A stretch of 10,274 bases of DNA from Bacteroidales bacterium UBA5507 (GTDB lineage: Bacteria; Bacteroidota; Bacteroidia; Bacteroidales; Lentimicrobiaceae). The notes under the pieces were generated by a model. That model did no database searches, had not been told where the DNA came from, and saw only the letters and a program-made list of their open reading frames with translations. A program made the translations under genes and the position numbers. This document shows, one piece after another, positions 1-6,589 of this stretch; positions within the stretch are counted from its first letter, which is position 1; the number at the start of each line of letters is the position of its first letter. The stretch is taken from positions 1-10,274 of the forward strand of contig DIOT01000019.1 in NCBI GenBank assembly GCA_002426195.1, in the 5' to 3' direction.

Positions 1-543
1 GCCGTTTCACCGAAATACTCACTACTCAGCTTTGGCTATGATAGACTTCAACAAACTGGAGAATTGGGTTCTAGAAAAAAGACCAATAATAAATGGTTTG
101 AGACACAAGATAGTATAAACTATTGGGAGGATTTCTTTAAACCAAAAATAGTTTGGAAACGCGTTGGTTCAATTCTACGATTTGCTTACGATGAAAGTGG
201 AGCATTAGCATTGGATAGTACGTGTTTCGCGACCGGGCAGCATTTAAAATTTTTGCTTATTGTTCTGAATTCCAAAATTGGCAAGTACTTATTGAAAGAT
301 TCACCACAAACAGGGACAGGAGACTTATTGATAAGTGTTCAAGCAATAGAACCACTTAAAATACCAATTCCTGATTCAATTACAGAAATATCATTTGAAA
401 GGTTAGCAGACGAAATTATGAATGAAAATAAAGCAGGCAGAAGTATCGTTCGTTTGGAGAAAGAAACATGTCAAATGCTTTATAAGTATTACGATTTTGA
501 TGAAGAGGAAATCGATTTTATTGAATGTTTATATAACCAATAG
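1..543 (+). CDS. C-terminal end of type IIG-like restriction-modification protein (TaqI-like specificity domain), partial
   Basis: The frame is open from the first base, so the gene starts left of the window; the TTG at 64 is internal. The visible 180 residues resemble the C-terminal target-recognition part of Eco57I/TaqI-type fused methyltransferase-endonucleases: an RKKTNNKWFETQD stretch, then a WEDFFKPKIVW motif at about residues 42-52, a beta-rich core ending in LLISVQAIEPLKIPIP, and a helical tail (LEKETCQMLYKYYDFDEEEI). In this family this part reads the DNA target, while the methyltransferase and nuclease domains lie upstream, here outside the window. The reversed segment at 518-1426 has the same order of motifs, including EDFFKPKI, but otherwise diverges, as expected of alternative recognition domains. 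The final 26 bp overlap the tail of that segment. The family call is firm at domain level. Whether the whole protein is a type IIG enzyme or a BREX PglX-like methylase cannot be seen here. Confidence 0.8.
   Translation, partial: AVSPKYSLLSFGYDRLQQTGELGSRKKTNNKWFETQDSINYWEDFFKPKIVWKRVGSILRFAYDESGALALDSTCFATGQHLKFLLIVLNSKIGKYLLKDSPQTGTGDLLISVQAIEPLKIPIPDSITEISFERLADEIMNENKAGRSIVRLEKETCQMLYKYYDFDEEEIDFIECLYNQ
127..150 (+). repeat. Left copy of 24-bp perfect inverted repeat in the two specificity segments
   Basis: The 24 bases encode EDFFKPKI and are identical, in reverse complement, to 914-937. Identity includes every third codon position, yet the flanking bases differ on both sides. This is more than protein conservation alone would predict. 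It could be a crossover site or a trace of gene conversion between the cassettes. Confidence 0.85.
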
Positions 544-1426
544 TTTTCCTCTCATGAAGATCTAAATCATATAGATCGAAGATAATTTCATCTATCTTAT
601 GCTCTAATTCTACTATTGGTTGGTGCTTTTTTATCAATTCTTTAATTTGAATTATTATTTCTTTAAACTTCAAATTTTGTAGTTCTGAAATTTTGATAAC
701 AGGAATTTTATCAAAGAATATTTTGCTCAGCTCTCTCGTTCCACCCTGTAATTCAGGGAAATTTTCGCGAAAACAATATTTGAAAATTGAAGAATTTAAA
801 AATGCAGTTAGAAATTCAATGCACTCACCTGTTATTATAAAGCATTTCTGATTCGTCAGAAAGCCCTCGTCATCATATACAAATGGTAGGTATTTTGTCA
901 TATTGGGAAATATTATTTTTGGTTTAAAGAAATCCTCAATATAAGCACAGTTTCTCAAATTGTATATCGTATCGCCTTTATCAGCACGTTGTTCAAGTTT
1001 TGAATGGAACATATTAAGGTGCTTCTTGATAGCCGGATAATCATCTACATTTACTGGTTCTATACTCTTTTCCTTAATTCCATTGTGTGTATTAATTATC
1101 CACATATCTGCAAAGTCTACACTATATCTTTTAATATCCCTGCCTCTTAAAATCGGTCGTATAATTTCTTCACTTTTAGAATCTTCTTCAATCAATTCAT
1201 TCCGTTTATTATTATTAATAATGAACGCTTCATTATAACCAGTTTTGATACCATAATTAATCCGAATATCCCATTCAAATAATGGCACTCCATTCATTTC
1301 AATTTTTCTTTTTATACGTTGCTCTATTGGGGCTGTAATAATCCAGCTTTCCGAATTAGTATATGGTGTAAGATGTGAATTTTGTCTAAAATATTCGCTG
1401 ATTTTAATGATACATTTACTAGATAT
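518..1426 (-). CDS. Reversed, headless specificity-domain cassette of a type IIG-like RM protein (probably silent)
   Basis: The open frame runs from a stop codon at 1427-1429 (reverse strand) to TAA at 518-520. Recognisable family sequence already lies upstream of the first ATG (1297): YFRQNSHLTPYTNSESWII and API-EQRIKRKIE, so that ATG is an internal methionine and the true N-terminal part is missing. Downstream come motifs typical of Eco57I/TaqI-like specificity domains: INYGIKTGYNEAF (about 1223-1266), PILRGRDIKRY (about 1124-1156), DTIYNLRNCAYIEDFFKPKI and a helical end. No methyltransferase motifs (NPPY) are present. It lies head-on to the partial RM gene at 1-543 and next to a serine invertase. 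I infer a stored alternative recognition domain that becomes expressed when inverted into the upstream gene. A dead duplicate is the alternative. Translation in the present orientation is doubtful. Confidence 0.78.
   Translation of the reverse strand: MSSKCIIKISEYFRQNSHLTPYTNSESWIITAPIEQRIKRKIEMNGVPLFEWDIRINYGIKTGYNEAFIINNNKRNELIEEDSKSEEIIRPILRGRDIKRYSVDFADMWIINTHNGIKEKSIEPVNVDDYPAIKKHLNMFHSKLEQRADKGDTIYNLRNCAYIEDFFKPKIIFPNMTKYLPFVYDDEGFLTNQKCFIITGECIEFLTAFLNSSIFKYCFRENFPELQGGTRELSKIFFDKIPVIKISELQNLKFKEIIIQIKELIKKHQPIVELEHKIDEIIFDLYDLDLHERKTIGYINIQ
914..937 (-). repeat. Right copy of 24-bp perfect inverted repeat in the two specificity segments
   Basis: Exact reverse complement of 127-150, at the matching place (EDFFKPKI) of the reversed cassette. 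Inversion between the two copies would keep both reading frames and would exchange the C-terminal parts of the recognition domains. Confidence 0.85.
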
Positions 1427-1439
1427 TTATATTTTAGAC
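1384..1439. repeat. 11-bp inverted repeat pair between reversed cassette and invertase
   Basis: GTCTAAAATAT at 1384-1394 is answered by ATATTTTAGAC at 1429-1439, with 34 bp between. The left arm is still inside the cassette reading frame (coding for YFRQ); the right arm is just outside it, past the stop that closes the frame, and about 50 bp before the invertase start. It sits where a recombinase binding site or an invertase operator would be expected. The function is inferred from position only. Confidence 0.5.
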
Positions 1440-1487
1440 GATCATCTTTAAATTATACTATAATTGATAAACTTAAACAACTAAAAA

Positions 1488-2093
1488 ATGATTTACGGTT
1501 ATATTCGTGTAAGTACAGACAAGCAAACAGTAGAAAACCAAAGGTTTGAAATTAGCCAGTACTGCAAGAGACAGGAAATTGTTGTAAATAAATGGATCGA
1601 AGAAACTATTTCAGGAACAAAGAAAATTGAAGATCGTCGTCTCGGCATACTTTTAAAAAGAATGAAAAAAAGTGATATTCTAATTTGCTCTGAGCTTAGT
1701 CGATTAGGTAGAAACCTTTTAATGATCATGGGGGTTCTTAATGAATGCATGAATCGAGACATCCAAGTCTGGACTATAAAAGATAATTATCGACTCGGAA
1801 GCGACATTAATTCAAAAGTTCTAGCGTTTGCATTTGGATTATCTTCGGAAATTGAACGTAATCTCATATCTCAACGAACCAAAGAAGCACTTGCACGAAA
1901 GAAAGCTGAAGGAATAATCCTAGGTAGACCAATTGGTAGGAAATCATCCAAGACCAAATTAACAGGTCAAGAGAAAAAGATTCAAGAATTACTGGATAGA
2001 AAGGTTTCATATTCAGCTATTGGTAGGATTTTAAATGTACACAGACTTACTGTTTCAAGTTTTGTAAAAGCAAGGAAATTACCACTTGATTAA
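1488..2093 (+). CDS. Serine site-specific DNA invertase, Mpi/Hin-like
   Basis: A complete 201-aa small serine recombinase. The catalytic domain begins YIRVSTDKQ, with nucleophile Ser9 and Arg7; SELSRLGRN at 68-76 holds the two conserved arginines (72 and 75). The long dimer helix with SSEIERNLISQRTKEAL (119-135) is followed by GRPIGRK and a C-terminal helix-turn-helix (about 161-196, YSAIGRILNVHRLTVSSF). Length and order match Hin/Gin/PinR invertases, and the text closely resembles the Mpi-type master invertases of Bacteroides. Such enzymes bind paired inverted sites, make double-strand cuts through a 5'-phosphoserine link and rotate the ends. The gene lies immediately beside the reversed RM specificity cassette, so it is most likely the enzyme that flips it, although Mpi-type enzymes can also act on distant promoters. 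The upstream 60 bp are AT-rich and contain the 11-bp inverted repeat, possibly used for self-regulation. Confidence 0.93.
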   Translation: MIYGYIRVSTDKQTVENQRFEISQYCKRQEIVVNKWIEETISGTKKIEDRRLGILLKRMKKSDILICSELSRLGRNLLMIMGVLNECMNRDIQVWTIKDNYRLGSDINSKVLAFAFGLSSEIERNLISQRTKEALARKKAEGIILGRPIGRKSSKTKLTGQEKKIQELLDRKVSYSAIGRILNVHRLTVSSFVKARKLPLD

Positions 2094-2100
2094 ATATTTT

Positions 2101-2160
2101 AAAAGGCAACCAGCCAGCAGTCAACAACCTTTAGTCAAGAAAAAAAAAGTGCCTTTTATT
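2101..2160 (+). terminator. Possible terminator after the invertase gene
   Basis: AAAAGGCA at 2101-2108 pairs with TGCCTTTT at 2150-2157, followed by ATT. The stem is 8 bp, but the loop is about 41 nt and contains an A9 run, so it is not a classical compact terminator. It is placed correctly, just after the stop of the recombinase gene. Confidence 0.25.
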
Positions 2161-2165
2161 ATCCA

Positions 2166-2196
2166 TTGCTTATATTATGTATAATCCATATATTTG
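2166..2196 (+). promoter_or_regulatory. Bacteroidota-type promoter for the three-gene module
   Basis: TTG at 2166-2168 and TATATTTG at 2189-2196 match the Bacteroidota -33 (TTG) and -7 (TAnnTTTG) elements, with a 20-bp spacer, inside the usual 19-21 range. The next gene starts about 110 bp downstream, leaving a moderately long leader. An imperfect palindrome, CTCTCTTGAGAG at 2201-2212, falls at the expected transcription start and could be an operator or a small hairpin. Confidence 0.6.
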
Positions 2197-2306
2197 ATCG
2201 CTCTCTTGAGAGTGGATTAGAGTTGTTATTTGAAGATCTATAATGCTTTCTGGTTACATTTTCAATGTTTAAAAATAGATAATGTTGTTCAAAAAAAGAA
2301 AGTCTA

Positions 2307-2981
2307 ATGACCAAAGAAAAAATCAAAGCTATCCTGGACAGAATTGATACCTTGCAGGAGCAACTGCTCTCGTTACCTGATGATATGCTCTTAAGCATTG
2401 ACCCTCGAGATAATGAATCTCTGGAGCAGGGCTTGAATTTTATCAAAAGCTATAATGAGAATTTGAACCAATTTACTGTCAGTTCCACCAAGCTGGCAGA
2501 ACAGGTAAAGACTTACCTTGGCATAAATCCTGAAGAGGATGAATTGGAACAAGAATCAAACAATAGGATTAAGAGGGACCGAATTATCAAAGAACTTGAC
2601 AAAACCAGCCCTCATACGCTTGATGAAGATTTTACGTATAAGCGGCCTTTTGGTTTTATCTTGCAGGACTCGGCAATTAAAGGCTTGAAGACATGGAAAA
2701 ATATGTATTTGCATGTCCTTAATTTGTTGAGAGTTAAGGATTCAAATAAATTTTCAGTATTACCGAAAGATGAGAAGTTTATTAGCAAACGTGGTAACCC
2801 TCTTTTCTCGAAAACTGGTAAAGATTTACGGGTAGCTGAAAAATTGAATGAGGGACTTTTTGTTGAAGTTAATTTATCAGCCAACATGATCAGGAACAAT
2901 ATAAGGGAATTGCTCAGCTATTTTGACATAGAGCCTTTGAGCATGAAGGTTTATTTAAGGGAAGACAGAGATGCCGGTTGA
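2307..2981 (+). CDS. Uncharacterised 224-aa protein, first gene of the GmrSD module
   Basis: I do not recognise a named family for the whole protein. The first 100 residues are charged and helical (EKIKAILDRIDTLQEQL at the start; acidic EEDELEQE near 75-82). The last 120 form a separate domain: RPFGFILQDSAIKGLKTWK, then LHVLNLL, SKRGNPLFSKTGKDLR and a GLFVEVNLSANMIRNNIREL block. From memory this resembles an uncharacterised domain that ends several restriction-like and defence-linked proteins (core pattern: RPYFS, dLR, gl-VEtNLSAN-I followed by a helix). No signal peptide or membrane segment is visible, so a cytoplasmic protein is likely. The spacing to the next gene is 43 bp in the same direction, so co-transcription with the PLD-like and GmrSD genes is probable. 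Its role may be DNA or partner binding, but this is inference. Confidence 0.75.
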   Translation: MTKEKIKAILDRIDTLQEQLLSLPDDMLLSIDPRDNESLEQGLNFIKSYNENLNQFTVSSTKLAEQVKTYLGINPEEDELEQESNNRIKRDRIIKELDKTSPHTLDEDFTYKRPFGFILQDSAIKGLKTWKNMYLHVLNLLRVKDSNKFSVLPKDEKFISKRGNPLFSKTGKDLRVAEKLNEGLFVEVNLSANMIRNNIRELLSYFDIEPLSMKVYLREDRDAG

Positions 2982-3024
2982 AATGACAAAATGAATTATT
3001 GTACACAAATAAAACCTTATTGAA

Positions 3025-4284
3025 ATGGACATTCTTAAAAGTAATTTCAAAACGTTAGTTGATATTTTATTCAAGGCTAAGAAACAAGTAGTATTATCCC
3101 TGCCGAATATCAATACTGAATTGGCAGATACAATAATTGATTTAAAAACAAAGGGGCTGCAGATTACGGTCTTCATTGAGATTGACGAGCAATCCTATCG
3201 CACTGGTTATGGTGAGATTGAAGCACTAAAAAAGCTTACTGCTGCTAATGTAACAGTAAGTGATAAGAAAAATGTTAACCTATACTTTATTATAGTGGAT
3301 AGCATCGGCTATTTCCATTTTCCCAAGAGTCGGTTTACTGAAGAAGAAGGTATTGCCTATGATCTCTTCCCAATGGAACCAAATCAGGTGAAAGCCCTGA
3401 AATTTCTTTTTGTCGTTCTGGATGAAGAAGATGAAATAGAAGATGAGATAATTGAGCATATTGATCTTAACGTAATACAAACTATTACTGGCAGCATTAA
3501 AACACCGGATAAGGACACTATCCGGGAACTGATTACTACTATCACTAATGATCCCCCCTTAAAACCTGAATACAATAGGAAACTGAGTGTATACACAGCT
3601 AAGTTTCAATTTGTTGAACTCAAATTCAAGGGGGCAAACCTACATGTCAAAAAGATAAAACTTCCATCTAATGCATTGCCATTTAGAGATGCAAAACTTA
3701 AGAAAGCTGTGGAAGCCAACCTTAGAATGTTCACAGAATTGCCTGAACAGGAATTTATGAAACCTTTCTTTGACCTGAAAATTGAAGTAGAAATACTTCG
3801 TGATAAGTATTTGGTATATCTGAAAGAAAGGGATAAGAATCTTATAAAGAGAGAAAAGAAAGTAGAATTTGAAAAAGAGCTAATTCTTATTCAGAAGAAA
3901 GTGGAAGAAGTCAAAAAAGCCCTGTTAAACAAGTTGCAGGCTGAAATTGGCAAGTCAAGAGATAGTATAATAGGAAATCTTGCAGAGTTCTTGCAGGTTA
4001 ACCAGGTTGATAATTTAATTGGATTAGAAGGTGAAACCTTGAAAAAAGAGATAGAGTACACAGCTAGACAAATTGTCGGCAATATACATTTCCCGTTAGC
4101 TTCAAAGCTTCTGGAAGGAATAAGCTTTACACATTCATTTTATGATATAACGTGGGATGACCTTAATAATCCAAAAGTGCTAAAAGAAATGGTTGATAAA
4201 AAACTAATTCAACCGTATGATGCGTCTTTCATTAGTGAAAATGTCATAGGTGTAACTGACGAAAAATCCGGAATATTATTTTGA
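3025..4284 (+). CDS. Degenerate phospholipase-D-like protein with coiled coil, second gene of the GmrSD module
   Basis: A 419-aa protein. Residues 1-115 read like the N-terminal half of a PLD-fold domain: AKKQVVLSLPNI (strand), a helix, KGLQITVFIEI, EALKKLTAANVTVS, then NLYFIIVDSIGYF at 85-97. In active PLD enzymes this last strand carries HxKxxxxD; here His and Lys are absent, so nuclease or lipase activity by the usual mechanism is unlikely. An acidic linker (DEEDEIEDEIIEH, 133-145) follows, then an alpha/beta middle part, and a strongly charged helical segment at about 255-310 (YLKERDKNLIKREKKVEFEK) predicted to be a coiled coil. No membrane segment is seen. It sits between the uncharacterised gene and the DUF262 gene with gaps of 43 and 55 bp. 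A structural or sensing partner of the nuclease is my inference; the PLD assignment itself is moderate. Confidence 0.72.
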   Translation: MDILKSNFKTLVDILFKAKKQVVLSLPNINTELADTIIDLKTKGLQITVFIEIDEQSYRTGYGEIEALKKLTAANVTVSDKKNVNLYFIIVDSIGYFHFPKSRFTEEEGIAYDLFPMEPNQVKALKFLFVVLDEEDEIEDEIIEHIDLNVIQTITGSIKTPDKDTIRELITTITNDPPLKPEYNRKLSVYTAKFQFVELKFKGANLHVKKIKLPSNALPFRDAKLKKAVEANLRMFTELPEQEFMKPFFDLKIEVEILRDKYLVYLKERDKNLIKREKKVEFEKELILIQKKVEEVKKALLNKLQAEIGKSRDSIIGNLAEFLQVNQVDNLIGLEGETLKKEIEYTARQIVGNIHFPLASKLLEGISFTHSFYDITWDDLNNPKVLKEMVDKKLIQPYDASFISENVIGVTDEKSGILF

Positions 4285-4339
4285 AAGCTAGAAATTGGTT
4301 GCAATAAATTAAGTAGTACTTAACTAAAATATTTACATA

Positions 4340-6178
4340 ATGGAATCATTTGACTCAACTAAAAGAAGTCTTTACGAAATTTTAAAAGATGTAAATTCCG
4401 GCAAAATTCAATTGCCCGATTTCCAACGTGGGTGGGTATGGGACGATAACCGGATTAAGGGTATCCTTGCAAGCGTGGCTAAATCATTTCCAATCGGTGC
4501 TATTATGCTCCTTGAAACGGGGAACGAAAATATCCGTTTCAAGACAAAACCTGTCGAAGGGGCTACAAATATTAACGGTTATAAACCTGAGATGCTAATA
4601 CTTGATGGGCAGCAAAGAATTACATCACTTTTTCAGGCAATCATTACAAATAAAGTTGTTAATACCCGAAATGCCAAAGGTTATGAAATTAAGCGGTGGT
4701 ATTATATAAATATGGAGAAAGCTCTGGATCCTGGTACTGATTTGGAAGAAGCAATTTTTTCAATTAATGAAAAGAAAATTATTACCGGAAATATTGGTAG
4801 GGAAATAGTTCTTGACCTTACTAATGATGATAAGGAATTTGAGAATTTAATGTATCCTGTGAGTATGGTTGATGAGTATGATATATGGCGCACAAAATTC
4901 ATTGAATACTGGGATTACGATAGGGATAAGATTAAATTCTGGAATGAGTTTGAAAAGACAATAATTAAGGGATTTAACAGCTATAATCTTCCTGTAATAG
5001 TTATGAAAAAGGAGAACCCCAAAGAAGCTGTGTGCCAGGTTTTTGAGAAAGTAAATACGGGTGGTGTCTCTTTAACGGTGTTTGAATTACTAACAGCCAC
5101 ATATGCTACGGATAATTTCTACCTGAAAGATGATTGGGACAGTATAAAAAAGAGATTCAACGAATACAAAGTGCTTAGAAATACTAGCAACACAGATATT
5201 ATTCAGGCAATCACCCTTTATTCTACCTATTTAAAAAGATGCAAATTCTTGGCTGAAGGCAGTAAGGAAGATATACCCGTTGTAAGTGCAAAAAGGAAGG
5301 AAATGCTTAACTTATCCTTGGTTGATTATGAGAAATATCGTCATGATATTGCAAGTGGATTTATAAAAGCTTCTAAAATCTTGGTTGAAAACCATATCTA
5401 TACTGCTCGTGATCTGCCTTACAGTACTCAATTGGTTCCGATGTCTGTGATCCTGGCAAAACTTGGCTCAATGATTGACAATGTTGGGAACAAGAGTAAG
5501 CTTATGCGTTGGTTCTGGTGCGGAGTTTTTGGGGAGTTGTATGGATCAGCCAATGAAACCAGGTATGCCTTGGATGTAGTTCAGGTGATAGACTGGATTG
5601 AGAACAATGGACCTGAGCCTAAGACTATATATGATGCTAATTTCTCACCTTCACGCCTTAATACACTTCGTACCAGAAATAGTGCAGCCTATAAAGGTGT
5701 ATATGCTTTACTGATGGAGGATAATACAAAAGATTGGCTTTCAGCAACTAAGATTGATTTTAGTACTTATTTTTCTGAATCCATCGATATACATCATATT
5801 TTCCCTGTAGCATGGTGTGAGAAAAGAGAAAATAATATTCCACGGAGTGATTTCGATAGTATTATTAATAAAACACCGCTTTCAGGTCCTACAAATCGCT
5901 TTGTAAGTGGAGATGCACCCAGCAAGTATCTGTCCCGCCTTAAAGCGAAAATTAGCGTGCCTGATGATGTTGTAGATGACATTTTGAGATCACATCTAAT
6001 CAGCCCTGAATTTCTTTATAGTGATAACTTCTATGGCTTTTTTGCCGACCGCAAGGAAAAGATTCTTACCCGCATTGAAAACGCAACCGGCAAGCCTATT
6101 CCACGTGATCAGGCAATCCCGGAGGATGAAATGACAATCATTGAGAATGCTGATGGAGATGGATCAGAAGTTGAATGA
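4340..6178 (+). CDS. GmrSD-family restriction protein (DUF262 + DUF1524/HNH)
   Basis: A complete 612-aa single-chain GmrSD-type protein. The N-terminal DUF262 (ParB/Srx-like) half shows LPDFQRGWVW (25-34), LILDGQQRITSLF (86-98) with the DGQQR nucleotide-binding motif, and VFEKVNTGGVSLTVFELLTA (234-253). The C-terminal DUF1524 half has IDIHHIFP (482-489) followed by INKTPLSGPTNRF (509-521), which fits a His-Me/HNH nuclease with His485 or His486 and Asn510 as key residues. Relatives such as GmrSD, BrxU and SspE cut phage DNA, several of them guided by DNA modification and NTP hydrolysis. All hallmark motifs are intact, so an active nuclease is expected. The last 25 residues are acidic and less conserved. 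It is the third gene after two same-strand partners, which is unlike stand-alone GmrSD or BrxU and suggests a composite system. The DNA target cannot be told. Confidence 0.92.
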   Translation: MESFDSTKRSLYEILKDVNSGKIQLPDFQRGWVWDDNRIKGILASVAKSFPIGAIMLLETGNENIRFKTKPVEGATNINGYKPEMLILDGQQRITSLFQAIITNKVVNTRNAKGYEIKRWYYINMEKALDPGTDLEEAIFSINEKKIITGNIGREIVLDLTNDDKEFENLMYPVSMVDEYDIWRTKFIEYWDYDRDKIKFWNEFEKTIIKGFNSYNLPVIVMKKENPKEAVCQVFEKVNTGGVSLTVFELLTATYATDNFYLKDDWDSIKKRFNEYKVLRNTSNTDIIQAITLYSTYLKRCKFLAEGSKEDIPVVSAKRKEMLNLSLVDYEKYRHDIASGFIKASKILVENHIYTARDLPYSTQLVPMSVILAKLGSMIDNVGNKSKLMRWFWCGVFGELYGSANETRYALDVVQVIDWIENNGPEPKTIYDANFSPSRLNTLRTRNSAAYKGVYALLMEDNTKDWLSATKIDFSTYFSESIDIHHIFPVAWCEKRENNIPRSDFDSIINKTPLSGPTNRFVSGDAPSKYLSRLKAKISVPDDVVDDILRSHLISPEFLYSDNFYGFFADRKEKILTRIENATGKPIPRDQAIPEDEMTIIENADGDGSEVE

Positions 6179-6179
6179 A

Positions 6180-6335
6180 ATGTCAAATGGAAAATCTTTC
6201 GAAGAAAAGGATGGTGCTAGTTCAAAAACAATTATTTTTTTACAGACATCTGTTATGTCAGAATCATTGATCTATAACCTAACTAACCAAATCCAGAGGG
6301 GTCAGTATGCCGGAATGACAAGACACCTAAAATAA
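6180..6335 (+). CDS. Possible 51-aa small protein after the GmrSD gene
   Basis: An ATG lies one base after the GmrSD stop (TGA A ATG), which would allow translational coupling, and the frame runs 51 codons (SNGKSFEEKD at the start, QIQRGQYAGMTRHLK at the end). No family is recognised and no motif is seen. It may be a genuine short fourth gene, the remnant of a truncated one, or chance. The reading frame itself extends back into the GmrSD gene, where it is certainly only a shadow. Confidence 0.22.
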   Translation: MSNGKSFEEKDGASSKTIIFLQTSVMSESLIYNLTNQIQRGQYAGMTRHLK

Positions 6336-6589
6336 AGTGACTTTCTAGTGGTTTCGCGATTTTTTTTGGAATATAGATTTATAGTTATACCTTAGTGAAG
6401 ATTTTTACTTTGATTCAGAGTCTAAAGACTGTTGGTTTGACAATCCATCAAATAATAGAGAATAAATTACTGCAATGTATTTTGTATATGCGGCATTTAT
6501 AGCAATGCTATTGATTATATAATAACATTGCAGACTTTTTTAGATAAATACTTGAAATATCGACTTGGTAAAATTTAAATATATACACT
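6336..6589. other. AT-rich intergenic spacer with hairpins before the WG-repeat gene
   Basis: No credible gene is seen on either strand between the possible small frame ending at 6335 and the gene at 6590. The stretch contains a T8 run near 6360, a short palindrome AGTCTAAAGACT (6419-6430), and the larger inverted repeat listed separately. No clear TAnnTTTG promoter is present. Confidence 0.5.
6470..6542 (+). terminator. Nested hairpin with T-tract upstream of WG-repeat gene (terminator-like or structured RNA)
   Basis: CTGCAATGT (6470-6478) and ACATTGCAG (6525-6533) form a perfect 9-bp stem, followed by AC and six T residues. The 46-nt loop contains its own hairpin, TAGCAATGCTA (6500-6510). 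The T-run after the stem looks like an intrinsic terminator, but the large nested loop is atypical, and a small RNA end or a mini inverted-repeat element is also possible. It ends about 50 bp before the WG-repeat start. Confidence 0.35.

Noticed and set aside
64..543. Gene start at the TTG at 64
   Set aside because: The frame is open to base 1 and family-like sequence lies before it; the gene is cut by the window edge.
518..1297. Independent complete gene starting at ATG 1297 on the minus strand
   Set aside because: Conserved specificity-domain sequence continues upstream of this ATG to about 1390, so the ATG is internal.
1395..1428. The 34-bp segment between the 11-bp repeats as an invertible promoter of its own
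   Set aside because: Too short for a serine-invertase synapse without help and contains no clear promoter.
1499..1762. Minus-strand frame inside the invertase gene
   Set aside because: Shadow of a well supported recombinase gene; no recognisable protein.
2159..2446. Minus-strand frame over the promoter and start of the first module gene
   Set aside because: Low-complexity serine/isoleucine-rich translation, overlapping a better supported gene and promoter.
6141..6179. Frame overlapping the GmrSD 3' end from the ATG at 6141
   Set aside because: This part only shadows the GmrSD coding sequence; if anything is real it starts at 6180.
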